Positions 56,024-64,000 of a stretch of 64,000 nt of DNA are shown one piece after another. The position numbers and the translations under genes were made by a program. Under the pieces are notes generated by a model. That model was not told the origin of the DNA, searched no databases, and saw only the letters and a program-made list of their open reading frames with translations. The stretch spans positions 639,277 through 703,276 of the forward strand of contig NC_007776.1 of assembly GCF_000013225.1 (NCBI RefSeq), written 5' to 3'. This stretch comes from Synechococcus sp. JA-2-3B'a(2-13). Lineage in GTDB: Bacteria > Cyanobacteriota > Cyanobacteriia > Thermostichales > Thermostichaceae. Positions within the stretch are counted from its first letter, which is position 1; every line of letters starts with the position of its first letter.

Positions 56024-57470
56024 CACGGTTTTGAGTCTGGGTGTGGTGGGGGTGTACTTGCTGCTGCTGGCAGCCATCGGCTTCTGGAGCTATCGCCACA
56101 GCGGTCGGGATCCGGTTAGCTACTTTTTGGCGGGGCGGGGTCTGGGATCCCTGGCTCTAACCTTGACGACGCTGGCGACGCTGCTCAGTGCCTTTACCTT
56201 CATTGGGGTGCCGGCAGATGCCTATACCCACGGCCTAGGGATCTTCCTGGGGGTGGGGGTGACCACCGCCCTCATTTCGGGGCTGTTTTTGTGGGTGGGC
56301 TACCGGGTATGGCTAGCAGCCCAACACTTTGGCTTCATCACCCCTTCCGAGTTTTTCGGCCACCGCTTCAACAGCCCTCTTTTGGCTCTACTCTACTGCC
56401 TTAGCGCCCTGATGTTTACCGCCCCCTACATCAGCATCCAGATCATTGGCGGAGCCCGCACCCTGGCGGCGGTGTTGGGGGAGGGGATCCCCTACTGGCC
56501 CTTGGCGGTGGTGGTGGCGCTGGTGATCTTGGGGTATGTGCTCTTTGGCGGATCCCAGGCGGTGGTCTGGACGGACGTGGTGCAGGGGATCATCTTGATT
56601 CTGGGGATGGGGGTGGCCTTTGTTGCAGTGGCTTTCTCCCTAGGGAGAGAAGCGGGTAGCGAACTGGATCCCTGGCTGAGCTTGCCCGGCCCCCAAGGAC
56701 GCTGGAGCTGGCAAGGGTTACTCGGCAATCAACTGCTGTTTTTCATGGCCACTCCCCTTTTCCCACAATTTTTCCAGCGCTTTTACATGGCCAGGAGTGC
56801 TCATCCCTTCAAGACCCTGATGGTAGTCTGGCCGCTGCTGATTCTGCTGGTCTTTTTCCCGGCAGCTCTTCTTGGGGTTTGGGGCCGCCTGGCTTTTCCC
56901 GGCCTGGAGAAAGCGGACCAGATCATGCCCCTGATGTTGCAAACTCTGCCCGGCGGTGTGGCAGCGGTGGTGATTACAGCAGCTCTGGCCGCCCTCATGT
57001 CCACGGCAGACTCACAGCTCCTTACGGCCAGCTCGTTGGTAACGCGGGATCTGGTAGTGACCCTCTTTAGACGCCAGCTTTCCCCCCACCAAGAAGAACA
57101 ATTGGGACGCTGGGTGGTGCTGGGGATCGGTTTGGCCTCTTTTGCCATTGCCCTTAACCCGCCGGGGCTGATTGTGGAGATCGCCACCTGGAGCTTTCAG
57201 GGAAATGCCATGCTGTTCCCAATCCTGATAGCCGGTCTGTACTGGAAGCGGGCTACCCGCGCTGGGGCTGTAGCCGGGGCCCTCGTCTCCAGTGGCCTGA
57301 CTTTAGGTTGGCTGTCGGGTCTGTTGCCGCGGGCTTGGACAGGGGGCTGGTTACCCGTAATCCCGGCAGTGGTGATCGGCAGTGGGGTGTTAATTGGCGT
57401 AAGCTTGCTTACCCAGCCGCCCAAGGAGCAGGTGACCGCCTACTACGAGGAAGGGCCTTGGGGAGAGTAG
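56016..57470 (+). CDS. sodium:solute symporter (SSS family)
   Basis: 484 aa, about 13 membrane spans. SSS features: FLAGRGLGSLALTLTTLATLLSAFTFIG in the first spans, GFITPSEFFGHRF, and MSTADSQLLTASSLVTRDLV (sodium site region). Substrate unknown; the two-gene layout with a small partner recalls organic-acid or solute transporters. Convergent with the CPBP protease. Confidence 0.9.
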   Translation: MSNTVLSLGVVGVYLLLLAAIGFWSYRHSGRDPVSYFLAGRGLGSLALTLTTLATLLSAFTFIGVPADAYTHGLGIFLGVGVTTALISGLFLWVGYRVWLAAQHFGFITPSEFFGHRFNSPLLALLYCLSALMFTAPYISIQIIGGARTLAAVLGEGIPYWPLAVVVALVILGYVLFGGSQAVVWTDVVQGIILILGMGVAFVAVAFSLGREAGSELDPWLSLPGPQGRWSWQGLLGNQLLFFMATPLFPQFFQRFYMARSAHPFKTLMVVWPLLILLVFFPAALLGVWGRLAFPGLEKADQIMPLMLQTLPGGVAAVVITAALAALMSTADSQLLTASSLVTRDLVVTLFRRQLSPHQEEQLGRWVVLGIGLASFAIALNPPGLIVEIATWSFQGNAMLFPILIAGLYWKRATRAGAVAGALVSSGLTLGWLSGLLPRAWTGGWLPVIPAVVIGSGVLIGVSLLTQPPKEQVTAYYEEGPWGE

Positions 57471-57494
57471 GTTATTCTTTATCGATCAGCTCAA

Positions 57495-58319
57495 TCAACG
57501 CTTTTCCAGGTCTGCCGGTAGCCAGCCAGCTTGAGCCAGGCCGTTGAGAAATGCGAAAGTCCCTCCTAGAAAAAGCAAGCCCATCAGCCCGGCCAAGGGG
57601 TTGCCGCCGATCCCGGTCAGCCACTCGGGCACCCTGCCGGTGTAGTCTATCCAGGCCAAGTTGTTGACCCAGACCATGCCCCATACCCAACCCGCGTGCA
57701 GCCCCAGGCTTAAGCCCAGCTTGTTTTGGTTCCAGACCCTCGCCTGCACCAGCAGCAGCCCCATCAGCCACAGTCCGGGAAATTGCGGCCAGGTGGCGAG
57801 AATCTCAGGCAAAGGCTTCAGGAAATGGGCCATAGCAAACAGGAAGCTGGATCCCCACACCGCAGTGCTGCAACCGTAGTCCAGCAGCATCTCCTGCAGC
57901 AGCCAGCCGCGAAAAAACAGCTCCTCCGCCAGCGCCACCCCCAAGCCCAAAAGCAACCCCAGCAACCCATAGACCAGCAGGGATCCCCCTCCTACCGCCC
58001 TCCAACTCAGCCAACCCAGGGATCCCTCCAGGCCCAAAAGCAAGAAAAGCCCCCCGACCCCGATCCCCAGGCCCCAGAGGATCCCGCCCCGACAGGCCCA
58101 ACTGCTATCTAGCCCATAGGCAGCAAATCCAGATCCCCACAGCCCCAGCCAGACCAGCAGCAAGGCATACAGGGGCAGCCACAGGTAGGCTCGCGCTTCC
58201 GGAAAAAACCACCCCCCCAGCCCGACCCACGGCAGCCAGGCTAGGAGGGGGATCCCCAAAAACAGCAACAGCCGCAGCGGCAAGGGCAAAGCCTTGAGTT
58301 TTGCAATCAGCAGGCCCAC
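57495..58319 (-). CDS. CPBP-family intramembrane metalloprotease
   Basis: 274 aa, eight or so membrane spans. Glutamate motif AEELFFRGWLLQ, then FAMAHFLKPL and a third His in LGLHAGWVWG give the CPBP (CAAX protease/bacteriocin-processing) active site. Physiological substrate not known. It follows clpS by 15 bp and so is likely cotranscribed. Confidence 0.9.
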   Translation of the reverse strand: MGLLIAKLKALPLPLRLLLFLGIPLLAWLPWVGLGGWFFPEARAYLWLPLYALLLVWLGLWGSGFAAYGLDSSWACRGGILWGLGIGVGGLFLLLGLEGSLGWLSWRAVGGGSLLVYGLLGLLLGLGVALAEELFFRGWLLQEMLLDYGCSTAVWGSSFLFAMAHFLKPLPEILATWPQFPGLWLMGLLLVQARVWNQNKLGLSLGLHAGWVWGMVWVNNLAWIDYTGRVPEWLTGIGGNPLAGLMGLLFLGGTFAFLNGLAQAGWLPADLEKR

Positions 58320-58334
58320 CCCAACCGCTCCTGC

Positions 58335-58616
58335 TTAGCGTTCCGGCTCAATGGAGCTGGTGAGGCCGTGCTGACGCAACTGCTCACAGTAAAACTCCGC
58401 GTGCTCCCGCGGCACCACGATCACCACAGCAACGCCGTTGTGGTGGGCTTCCAGCATGATCTCAGTGGCTTGCGGCGGCATCATCGCCGGGATCACCTTC
58501 ACCAGCACCTGCACCACGTACTCCATGGTGTTGACATCGTCGTTGTGCAGCAACACCCGGTACATGGGCATGTGCTTTGGGGTTACAGAAGGCTTGACCA
58601 GAGTCTCCGTAGCCAC
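58335..58616 (-). CDS. clpS: ATP-dependent Clp protease adaptor ClpS
   Basis: 93 aa N-end-rule adaptor for ClpAP/ClpCP. The conserved YRVLLHNDDVNTMEYVVQVL and EAHHNGVAVVIVVPREHAEFY are present (Asn-Asp pair and Met site). The GTG at 58616 is chosen as GGAGG lies 9 nt upstream; the frame opens earlier at 58682. The extra N-terminus there is unlike the family. Confidence 0.95.
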   Translation of the reverse strand: MATETLVKPSVTPKHMPMYRVLLHNDDVNTMEYVVQVLVKVIPAMMPPQATEIMLEAHHNGVAVVIVVPREHAEFYCEQLRQHGLTSSIEPER

Positions 58617-58900
58617 GACGATCCCTCCTTCGGCAGGGTCAACAAGAAGTCTAAGGAACGCAAAACCGCAAAAATGGGGCAAAAGCAGGAAAAACTGTAA
58701 TGAAATTTTAGCCTTCTCAGCAAGCTCTGTGAAAAGGCCGTGGGGAACCTGGGCGCAGGGGTCAGAGCCGTTAAACCAACCCTAACCCAACCTTCACCTG
58801 CCCACAACCTCAGCTTGGGGGCAAAAGTGCTTGACTAAAAAGGCGATTGGCCTTTGTTGCGGATCCCTTTACATTTGCCTGTGTCCCTGAGGTGGGCCCT

Positions 58901-60628
58901 ATGAGTTCCCTGCGTTCCCGTCGCTTTTTCCTGCAGTTGCTGATGTTTGGAGGTGGGGCAGCCGCCCTGGCTGCCTGTGGAGGCACCTCCAGTTCCTCGA
59001 TTCCCCCCCTGGGAGAGCCTGGATTTCCCCAAGGGGTATTTGCCGGGGATCCCACCTCGGAAGGGGCGGTGCTTTCCACGCGGGTGATCCCGGCCAGCGC
59101 GACAGATACGGTTGCGGTGACGTTGCAGGTGGCTGAGAATTCCGAGTTCAACCCCATTTCGCAACAAGTTTCGCTTACTGCTCGCCGTGTGGCGGGCCGC
59201 AACTACCGCACTGAGCCAGGCGACTACATTGCCCGCGCCGTCGTCACCGGCTTGAGGCCAGCGCAGCGCTACTTCTACCGGTTTGTCAGCGAGGGGTTTA
59301 CCAGCCCTGTAGGCCAGTTTCGCACCCTGCCAGCTCCTGGGGATGGACGACCCATTCGCTTCTTACACATCAGTTGTGCCAACGAGCCTCCCTTTCCTAT
59401 TGGGGCAGCCATGCTGGCAGAAGTCAGCCGCGGCGATATCGATTTCATTTCCTTTAACGGCGATACCGTCTACGCCGATCGCTTCTGGCTGGGGTTAGAT
59501 CCCATCGGCAATCTGGAGTTCTACCGCAGCCTCTATCGGGATCAGCGGGATCCCAACTATGCCGGGCGGGAGTTCGCGCAACTGTTTGGCCGGACTTCCT
59601 TTGTTGTCAACTGGGACGATCACGAGGTGATTGACAACTACAGTGGCCAGAAGGCCCGCGGTGGCCGGGCCACTCAGCTGAACGACACCACCGGGCAAAC
59701 CCGCGATGTGGAAGATCTCAAGGTGCTGGGCTACCAGGCTTTTTTTGAGTACAACCCCATTACCCCCAACCTGACAGATGTGGCCGGTGTGGATAGCCGG
59801 GATCGGCTGTTTCGCAGCTTCCGCTACGGGGCCAATGCCGAAGTCTTTATCCTGGATCTGCGCCAGTACCGGGATTTGGCGGCGGTCACCCCCATTTTGC
59901 CCATTTTGCCCCCCGGCCTGACCCGGCAGCGCTTTTTGGAGCTGGCTGGCATTCGTCTTACGCCCGAACAGGAAACCCTTTTCTTCGGCCCACCCGGCTC
60001 CGAACAAGCCCTGTTTAACCTGCTGCGCCGCACGCCCCGTACCCTCTTGGGCAATCCGCAGAAGCAGTGGCTGTTCAACGGCCTGCGCAACTCCACCGCC
60101 ACCTACAAGTTCATCGTCAGCGAGTTTCCCATCACGGTGACCTATTTCCGCTCCAACGATGTTTGGGAAGGCTACTGGCTGGAGCGGCAGGAAGTCATTG
60201 ACTTTATCGAGAGCAACAACATCCGCAACGTGGTGTTCTTGACCGGCAACAACCATGCCGGCTTCATCGGACAGGTCAACCCCGGCAGCAGCAACCCCAT
60301 CTGGGAAGTGTGGACTGGCCCCACCGGGCGGAGCGTTACGGCCCTGAGCATTGACGAGCTGGGCAATCAACTGGGGATCCCCAATGCCAGCCGCCTGTAT
60401 TACCGGATTGTGAACGGCTTTTTGGCACCGGTGAACCCGACCAATCCGCAAGTGAGCGGGATCCCAGGGGTAACGACGGGCAACTTGCGCTTTTTGGAGC
60501 TGGCGGTGCCCAACTACAACGTTATTGAAGTGTCCGGCAGCCGCTGCACCATTCAAATCAAAGGCCCTACCGGCAGTGTTTTGACGGATCCCTTAGGGCG
60601 AAGGGGGGAACTGAATTTGCCGCAATGA
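58901..60628 (+). CDS. PhoD-like alkaline phosphatase, Tat-type lipoprotein
   Basis: 575 aa. Leader SRRFFLQLLMFGGGAAALAAC shows both a twin-arginine signal and a lipobox Cys. Catalytic parts: SCANEPPFP, DFISFNGDTVYAD, NWDDHEVIDNY and TGNNHAGFI, as in PhoD phosphodiesterase/phosphatases, which need iron and calcium. A fibronectin-like N-terminal domain (about 50-170) precedes it. A strong terminator follows. ATG 58901 is used; an in-frame start at 58847 precedes the signal. Confidence 0.93.
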   Translation: MSSLRSRRFFLQLLMFGGGAAALAACGGTSSSSIPPLGEPGFPQGVFAGDPTSEGAVLSTRVIPASATDTVAVTLQVAENSEFNPISQQVSLTARRVAGRNYRTEPGDYIARAVVTGLRPAQRYFYRFVSEGFTSPVGQFRTLPAPGDGRPIRFLHISCANEPPFPIGAAMLAEVSRGDIDFISFNGDTVYADRFWLGLDPIGNLEFYRSLYRDQRDPNYAGREFAQLFGRTSFVVNWDDHEVIDNYSGQKARGGRATQLNDTTGQTRDVEDLKVLGYQAFFEYNPITPNLTDVAGVDSRDRLFRSFRYGANAEVFILDLRQYRDLAAVTPILPILPPGLTRQRFLELAGIRLTPEQETLFFGPPGSEQALFNLLRRTPRTLLGNPQKQWLFNGLRNSTATYKFIVSEFPITVTYFRSNDVWEGYWLERQEVIDFIESNNIRNVVFLTGNNHAGFIGQVNPGSSNPIWEVWTGPTGRSVTALSIDELGNQLGIPNASRLYYRIVNGFLAPVNPTNPQVSGIPGVTTGNLRFLELAVPNYNVIEVSGSRCTIQIKGPTGSVLTDPLGRRGELNLPQ

Positions 60629-60679
60629 GAAGTCGGCCAGACCGATGCGGGAGCTTCGCCGGATTTCTGGTCAGAATTG

Positions 60680-60713
60680 AGGGATCCCTGCTCTACTCGG
60701 GATCCCTTTTTTT
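60680..60713 (+). terminator. rho-independent terminator after PhoD-like gene
   Basis: AGGGATCCC (60680-60688) pairs with GGGATCCCT (60699-60707), loop TGCTCTACTC, then seven T. Made of the GGGATCCC palindrome. Confidence 0.8.
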
Positions 60714-60868
60714 GTAACTCTTTTTCGCGATTTTCAGCATGAGATTCTTAAGATCCTTAACGTGATCTGAATCATTCGGGAGAAACGGATCTGGGTGCTA
60801 GAGTGTGGGCGTTGAGGTGGATCCCTGTAGAAAATCTATCTCCGTTTTTCAGTAGGGAGGGCAGTCTT

Positions 60869-61228
60869 ATGGCTTCGGTGCGGGGCTGGTTGGTGGCAAG
60901 CTTAATAGGAGCGGCCACAGTTATCGGGGGCGCTGCCGCCTGGGCTCAGAGCCGTAGTTTGTGGCTTCTTAATGGACAATCGACCGTAGTTACAGGCTAC
61001 TTCTACCGAGGTGAAAACATCTGGGCGCAGTGCGACCAGGATTGCTTCGATGTGGATCTGGTGCTTTACGATGCCAGCGGTCGGGTGGTGGCTGCAGATG
61101 AACTGTTGGACGATTTCCCCATCGTGCAGGCGCCCTACGAGGGCAACTTTTCCGTCAAGGTGATCATGGCTAGCTGTCTCCACCCCAGTGGTTGTGCTGT
61201 GATCGTAGACTCGGACTACAGCTTCTAG
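60869..61228 (+). CDS. small exported protein
   Basis: 119 aa with a clear signal peptide (GWLVASLIGAATVIGGAAAWA). The mature part is a beta-rich domain (TVVTGYFYRGENIWAQCDQDCFDVDLVLYDASGRVV split by strands) like a pre-peptidase C-terminal (PPC) domain, with two cysteine pairs that could bond. GGGAGGG is about 9 nt before the ATG. Function unknown. Confidence 0.75.
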   Translation: MASVRGWLVASLIGAATVIGGAAAWAQSRSLWLLNGQSTVVTGYFYRGENIWAQCDQDCFDVDLVLYDASGRVVAADELLDDFPIVQAPYEGNFSVKVIMASCLHPSGCAVIVDSDYSF

Positions 61229-61284
61229 AAGGGTGCTGGCTGTCCTCACTTCGTCACCACTGCTTGGGAAACCGATTCAGTAGC

Positions 61285-63579
61285 CTAGGCTGCTTTATGA
61301 GCAGCTTCCTGGACTTTGGCATGGGTAAACTTGCTCAGCCCGTGGATGGTCTTTTCCCAGTAGAAGGGCTTGGTGAAAAGCTGCCACAGGGCCATGTAAG
61401 CTGCCATAGAGTGCAGTTGCCAGTAGATGGGGTTGAGCAGAGCATAGAAAGCCAGATCGTAGTAACCGCGGCGGAAGACCGCGACCAGGTTCAGGTAAAT
61501 CCCAATGGCGTTGCCCACCAGGAGGTTAAACAAGCCCAGATAAACCAGCCAACTGGGAAATAGGTTTTGCAGCCAATGGGCGCGGGTGAGCAGCCAGTAA
61601 ATAAACAGCAGCCACATGATGGGGCTGGTGAGAAAGGTAAAGAAGCTGCCCCCGATAAAAAATTGGTAGGATAGCCAGTTTTTGAGGCCCAGCTTGCGCA
61701 AGGAGCGCAGGGGGTTGCGGTTGTGGACCAGCCAAGTTTGCATGTAGCCTTTGATCCAGCGGGAGCGCTGCCGGATCCAGTTTTTAACGGCACAGTTGGC
61801 CTCTTCATAAGTGGTGGAGTTGATCACCCCCACCGTATAGCCGTGCTGGCTGGCGCGGATGCCCAAGTCGGCGTCTTCAGTGACGTTGAACGGATCCCAT
61901 CCCTGCAGCTCCCGCAGGCGGTCAGTGCGAAAGTGGTTGCTGGTGCCACCCAAGGGGATCGGCATTCTGAGAGTTTCCAAACCCGGCAGAAGGTAATCAA
62001 ACCAATAGGAATACTCCAGGGTGAACATGCGGGTGAGGAAGTTCTCGCTGCGGTTGAAGTAGTTGAGGGCAGCCTGGACGCAGACCAAGCTGGGATCCCC
62101 TTTTCGGAAGGCAATGACTGCTTTTTTGAGTTGGTCTGGATCCGGAATGTCTTCAGCGTCGTAGATGGTGAGATATTCGCCACGGGCAAAGGCCAGGCCG
62201 TAGTTGCAGGCTTTGGGTTTGGTCTTGGGTTTGCTGTCGGGCACCAACAGCAGGCGCACGTAGCGGGGGGGCTTGGCAGCTCGAGCTGCCTCAATGGTGT
62301 CTCGGTCGTTTTCCTCCAACAGAATAAGCACATCCAACCGCTCGTGGGGGTAATCCAGCTTAGAGAGAGACTTGATCAAAATCGGCATTACTTCCGGCTC
62401 TTTGTAGACCGGCACCAGGATGGTGTAGATAGGCAAGTCGCGATCATCCAAAGCGGCTACTTCCTCATCGGTAATCTGGTGGAAGCGATCGGCGGATCCC
62501 ACTAGGCTGAGCAGCAGTTTGAACAGGATCGAAGCGACGTAAAAAAGATTGATCAGCAGCACCAAAATGGTCAGAGTCGTCCAGGGAGCAGTGGCCAACC
62601 CCAATAGAAATAGCAGCAGCAGGCCGTAGCCCACTGCAATCTGAGAAGGAGTAAACACCCGCGAGGCCGATTCCTCCGGCAGGCGGGCCATCAGCTTGTA
62701 CACCGCCTCTTGGCTGAAGCGGGATCCCTGGTCTTGGCTGAGCAGTTGCGTGATATCCTGCTCGGTGCCCAGCACCTTTTCAATCCGCAAGCCTGGCCGC
62801 CAGCTGTAGAGCAGCTCATCCACCACCCAGTCCAGGGGGTCATTGACCATCACTGTAAGGGTGTGCTCATCCGTCCAGCTCAAGGGGTAGAAGAGGTGGC
62901 GCATCATCACCTCGGGATCAAACTGCCGGCTCAGGCTCTCGTCGCGGTGGAGCAGCCCTGTCCCCATTAGTTCTGAGACAGCGGGGTAGCCCAGCAAATG
63001 GGCTAGGATGCTGAGATACTCGGGGGTGGAGAGGTAGCTCAGCCGGGTCAGCACCTGCCCCAGGCTGGAGCCGGTGCGGCGGCGGATCTCCAAAGCCTGC
63101 TGCCACTGCTCTAAGGTAAGACGGCTGCCCAGCAGCTCGGCGGCCAGCTTGCGCTCAAGGATGACCGTCAGGATCTGCTTTTCAGTGGCTGGGATCTCCC
63201 AGAGTTTTTCTGCTTCCGGGCACAGGTGTTTCACAGACTGCCAAATGGCGGGGAAGCCCGGCTCTTCTGTGGCCACCACAACAGTTTGCGGGTCGAGCCA
63301 GCCACAGGGCAAAAAGCGCACCGGCACCAAATCAATAGGCTCAATCAGCCAAGGCAGCTCTGGATCTAGGGAGTGCTTGAGCAGCCAGTCTCTCAGCCTA
63401 GGCCGGTCCAGAATCTGGCGACACAAGTTGACAAACTTGCCCGGGTGCATGACTCGCAAGCTCCAAAGAGCCCTAGGCAAGGAGCAACTAGCTGCTTCGC
63501 GATACTCCTCAGCCTCAGCCAATTGCTGCCGGGTAAGGTAGCCCGTGCGCAAAAGCGAGGATTTGAGGGACTGGAGCAT
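61285..63579 (-). CDS. GT2 glycosyltransferase with N-terminal MshEN-like domain
   Basis: 764 aa. The N-terminal 280 residues contain two repeats like the MshEN/GspE-N c-di-GMP-binding domain (LTRQQLAEAEEYREA and LTLEQWQQALEIRRRTG...LGQVL). Membrane spans flank a GT2 domain with ILVPVYKEPEVM, DXD-type YDAEDIPDPDQ, TEDADLGIR and the processive QxxRW motif (RQRSRWIKGYMQT). Overall it resembles NfrB/BcsA-type polysaccharide synthases, reordered. It follows the membrane protein at 63664, possibly a partner. An IS-free gap with dispersed-repeat copy 10 lies between them. Confidence 0.85.
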   Translation of the reverse strand: MLQSLKSSLLRTGYLTRQQLAEAEEYREAASCSLPRALWSLRVMHPGKFVNLCRQILDRPRLRDWLLKHSLDPELPWLIEPIDLVPVRFLPCGWLDPQTVVVATEEPGFPAIWQSVKHLCPEAEKLWEIPATEKQILTVILERKLAAELLGSRLTLEQWQQALEIRRRTGSSLGQVLTRLSYLSTPEYLSILAHLLGYPAVSELMGTGLLHRDESLSRQFDPEVMMRHLFYPLSWTDEHTLTVMVNDPLDWVVDELLYSWRPGLRIEKVLGTEQDITQLLSQDQGSRFSQEAVYKLMARLPEESASRVFTPSQIAVGYGLLLLFLLGLATAPWTTLTILVLLINLFYVASILFKLLLSLVGSADRFHQITDEEVAALDDRDLPIYTILVPVYKEPEVMPILIKSLSKLDYPHERLDVLILLEENDRDTIEAARAAKPPRYVRLLLVPDSKPKTKPKACNYGLAFARGEYLTIYDAEDIPDPDQLKKAVIAFRKGDPSLVCVQAALNYFNRSENFLTRMFTLEYSYWFDYLLPGLETLRMPIPLGGTSNHFRTDRLRELQGWDPFNVTEDADLGIRASQHGYTVGVINSTTYEEANCAVKNWIRQRSRWIKGYMQTWLVHNRNPLRSLRKLGLKNWLSYQFFIGGSFFTFLTSPIMWLLFIYWLLTRAHWLQNLFPSWLVYLGLFNLLVGNAIGIYLNLVAVFRRGYYDLAFYALLNPIYWQLHSMAAYMALWQLFTKPFYWEKTIHGLSKFTHAKVQEAAHKAA

Positions 63580-63593
63580 GGCTGGAAACCCTA

Positions 63594-63619
63594 TTCGCGC
63601 AAGTGGGACGGAGTCCTTG
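63594..63619. repeat. short dispersed double-hairpin repeat, copy 10
   Basis: TTCGCGCAAGTGGGACGGAG then TCCTTG, intergenic between two minus-strand genes. Confidence 0.7.
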
Positions 63620-63663
63620 CTTGGCTCAAGTCTGGTTTAACCGGAAGTCCTCTGCCAACCCCC

Positions 63664-64000
63664 CTAGGAAAGGGTGGGCGACTCAGGGCGGCGGGCCAAG
63701 CGTTGGTAGGTATTCCAGGCTCCTACTGCCAGCAAAAGGGCCAGCAGCAGCACTAACCAATAGCGGTATTGCCACAACAAAAGCTGCCAACTGAAGCGAC
63801 CGGGGTAGCGCACTCGATAGCCTGCCGGCGTGAGATCCCAGCTCTGTACTTGGGTGAGATCGGGGGCAGCGGCATAGGCGGTGAGCACGTTTCCCTGTAG
63901 CTGGTTGGCCAGGCGGGTGCGCGGATCGGCAAGGCCGCGGCTGAGGCGCTCTGCCAAAGCCGGGTCAGATCCCCACCAGGAAAGCCAAAGGTTCGGCTTA
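63664..64000 (-). CDS. C-terminal part of a membrane protein (runs past window edge)
   Basis: The minus frame is open from the window edge to 63664, about 112 residues: a soluble stretch (KPNLWLSWWGSDPALAER, NVLTAYAAAPDL), one membrane span (YWLVLLLALLLAVGAWNTY) and a short basic tail. Ending in a single C-terminal span resembles BcsB-type partners of GT2 synthases, and the downstream neighbour is such a GT2; this is an inference from topology only. Confidence 0.6.
   Translation of the reverse strand, partial: KPNLWLSWWGSDPALAERLSRGLADPRTRLANQLQGNVLTAYAAAPDLTQVQSWDLTPAGYRVRYPGRFSWQLLLWQYRYWLVLLLALLLAVGAWNTYQRLARRPESPTLS

Overview
The window reads as chromosome from a GC-rich (about 60%) cyanobacterium. 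NdhM, cytochrome M, a PsbY-like photosystem II peptide, a DUF2996 protein, a kinase-GUN4 fusion, a group 2 sigma factor and glycogen-metabolism genes all point that way. GGATCC, usually inside GGGATCCC, occurs roughly eight times more often than base composition predicts, in genes and in terminators, much as HIP1 does in other cyanobacteria. Gene content, GC and this palindrome together suggest the thermophilic hot-spring Synechococcus lineage (JA-3-3Ab / JA-2-3B'a type). That placement is inference; I could not run a search.

Layout. 1-0.6 kb: 3' end of an IS605-family TnpB element with its right-end hairpins. 0.7-10.5 kb: ftsH, glgP, SpoIID-like protein, tadA, an HtrA-type protease and a Ser/Thr kinase with a C-terminal GUN4 domain. 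10.5-13.1 kb is accessory: a two-gene cassette of unknown function (HicA-like domain plus coiled coil), a decayed second copy of the GUN4 3' end, a gene tail cut by an IS5-family element, and an orphan IS605-type hairpin. 13.2-25.1 kb: rbgA, a radical SAM protein, ndhM, DUF2996, glgA, a GH57 branching enzyme, ilvB with an appended zinc ribbon, a GT39 mannosyltransferase-like protein and a Gfo/Idh oxidoreductase. 25.1-25.8 kb: a Uma2-family pseudogene split by a non-autonomous IS605-type element. 25.8-39 kb: propeller-transglutaminase protein, TauE exporter, pheA, comFB-like gene, alr, sppA, tRNA-Ala(GGC), ctaB/ctaA, sigma factor, XRE regulator. 39.1-40.5 kb: gdhA broken by a related small element. 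40.5-64 kb: polyprenol kinase, cytM, a GH3-like protein, recQ, hisB, psbY-like gene, FAD oxidoreductase, tandem PTPS/QueD, NurA, a TreS-maltokinase fusion, yedK, dprA, SSS transporter pair, CPBP protease, clpS, a PhoD-like phosphatase, and an MshEN-GT2 glycosyltransferase beside a membrane protein that runs off the window.

How the genes work together. Storage glucan is the clearest theme: GlgA and the GH57 enzyme (synthesis and branching) are adjacent, GlgP (breakdown) is nearby, and TreS-Mak would supply maltose-1-phosphate. CtaA/CtaB make haem A for cytochrome oxidase and CytM is a small electron carrier. RecQ, NurA, DprA and YedK are DNA-processing proteins. 

The most unusual signals are non-genic. 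(i) A short dispersed repeat (about 25 bp, potentially two small hairpins) has at least ten copies, six inside intact reading frames. (ii) A family of small IS605-derived hairpin elements interrupts two genes. (iii) A low-GC HicA-like/coiled-coil cassette lies between a GUN4-kinase gene and a duplicate of that gene's 3' end.
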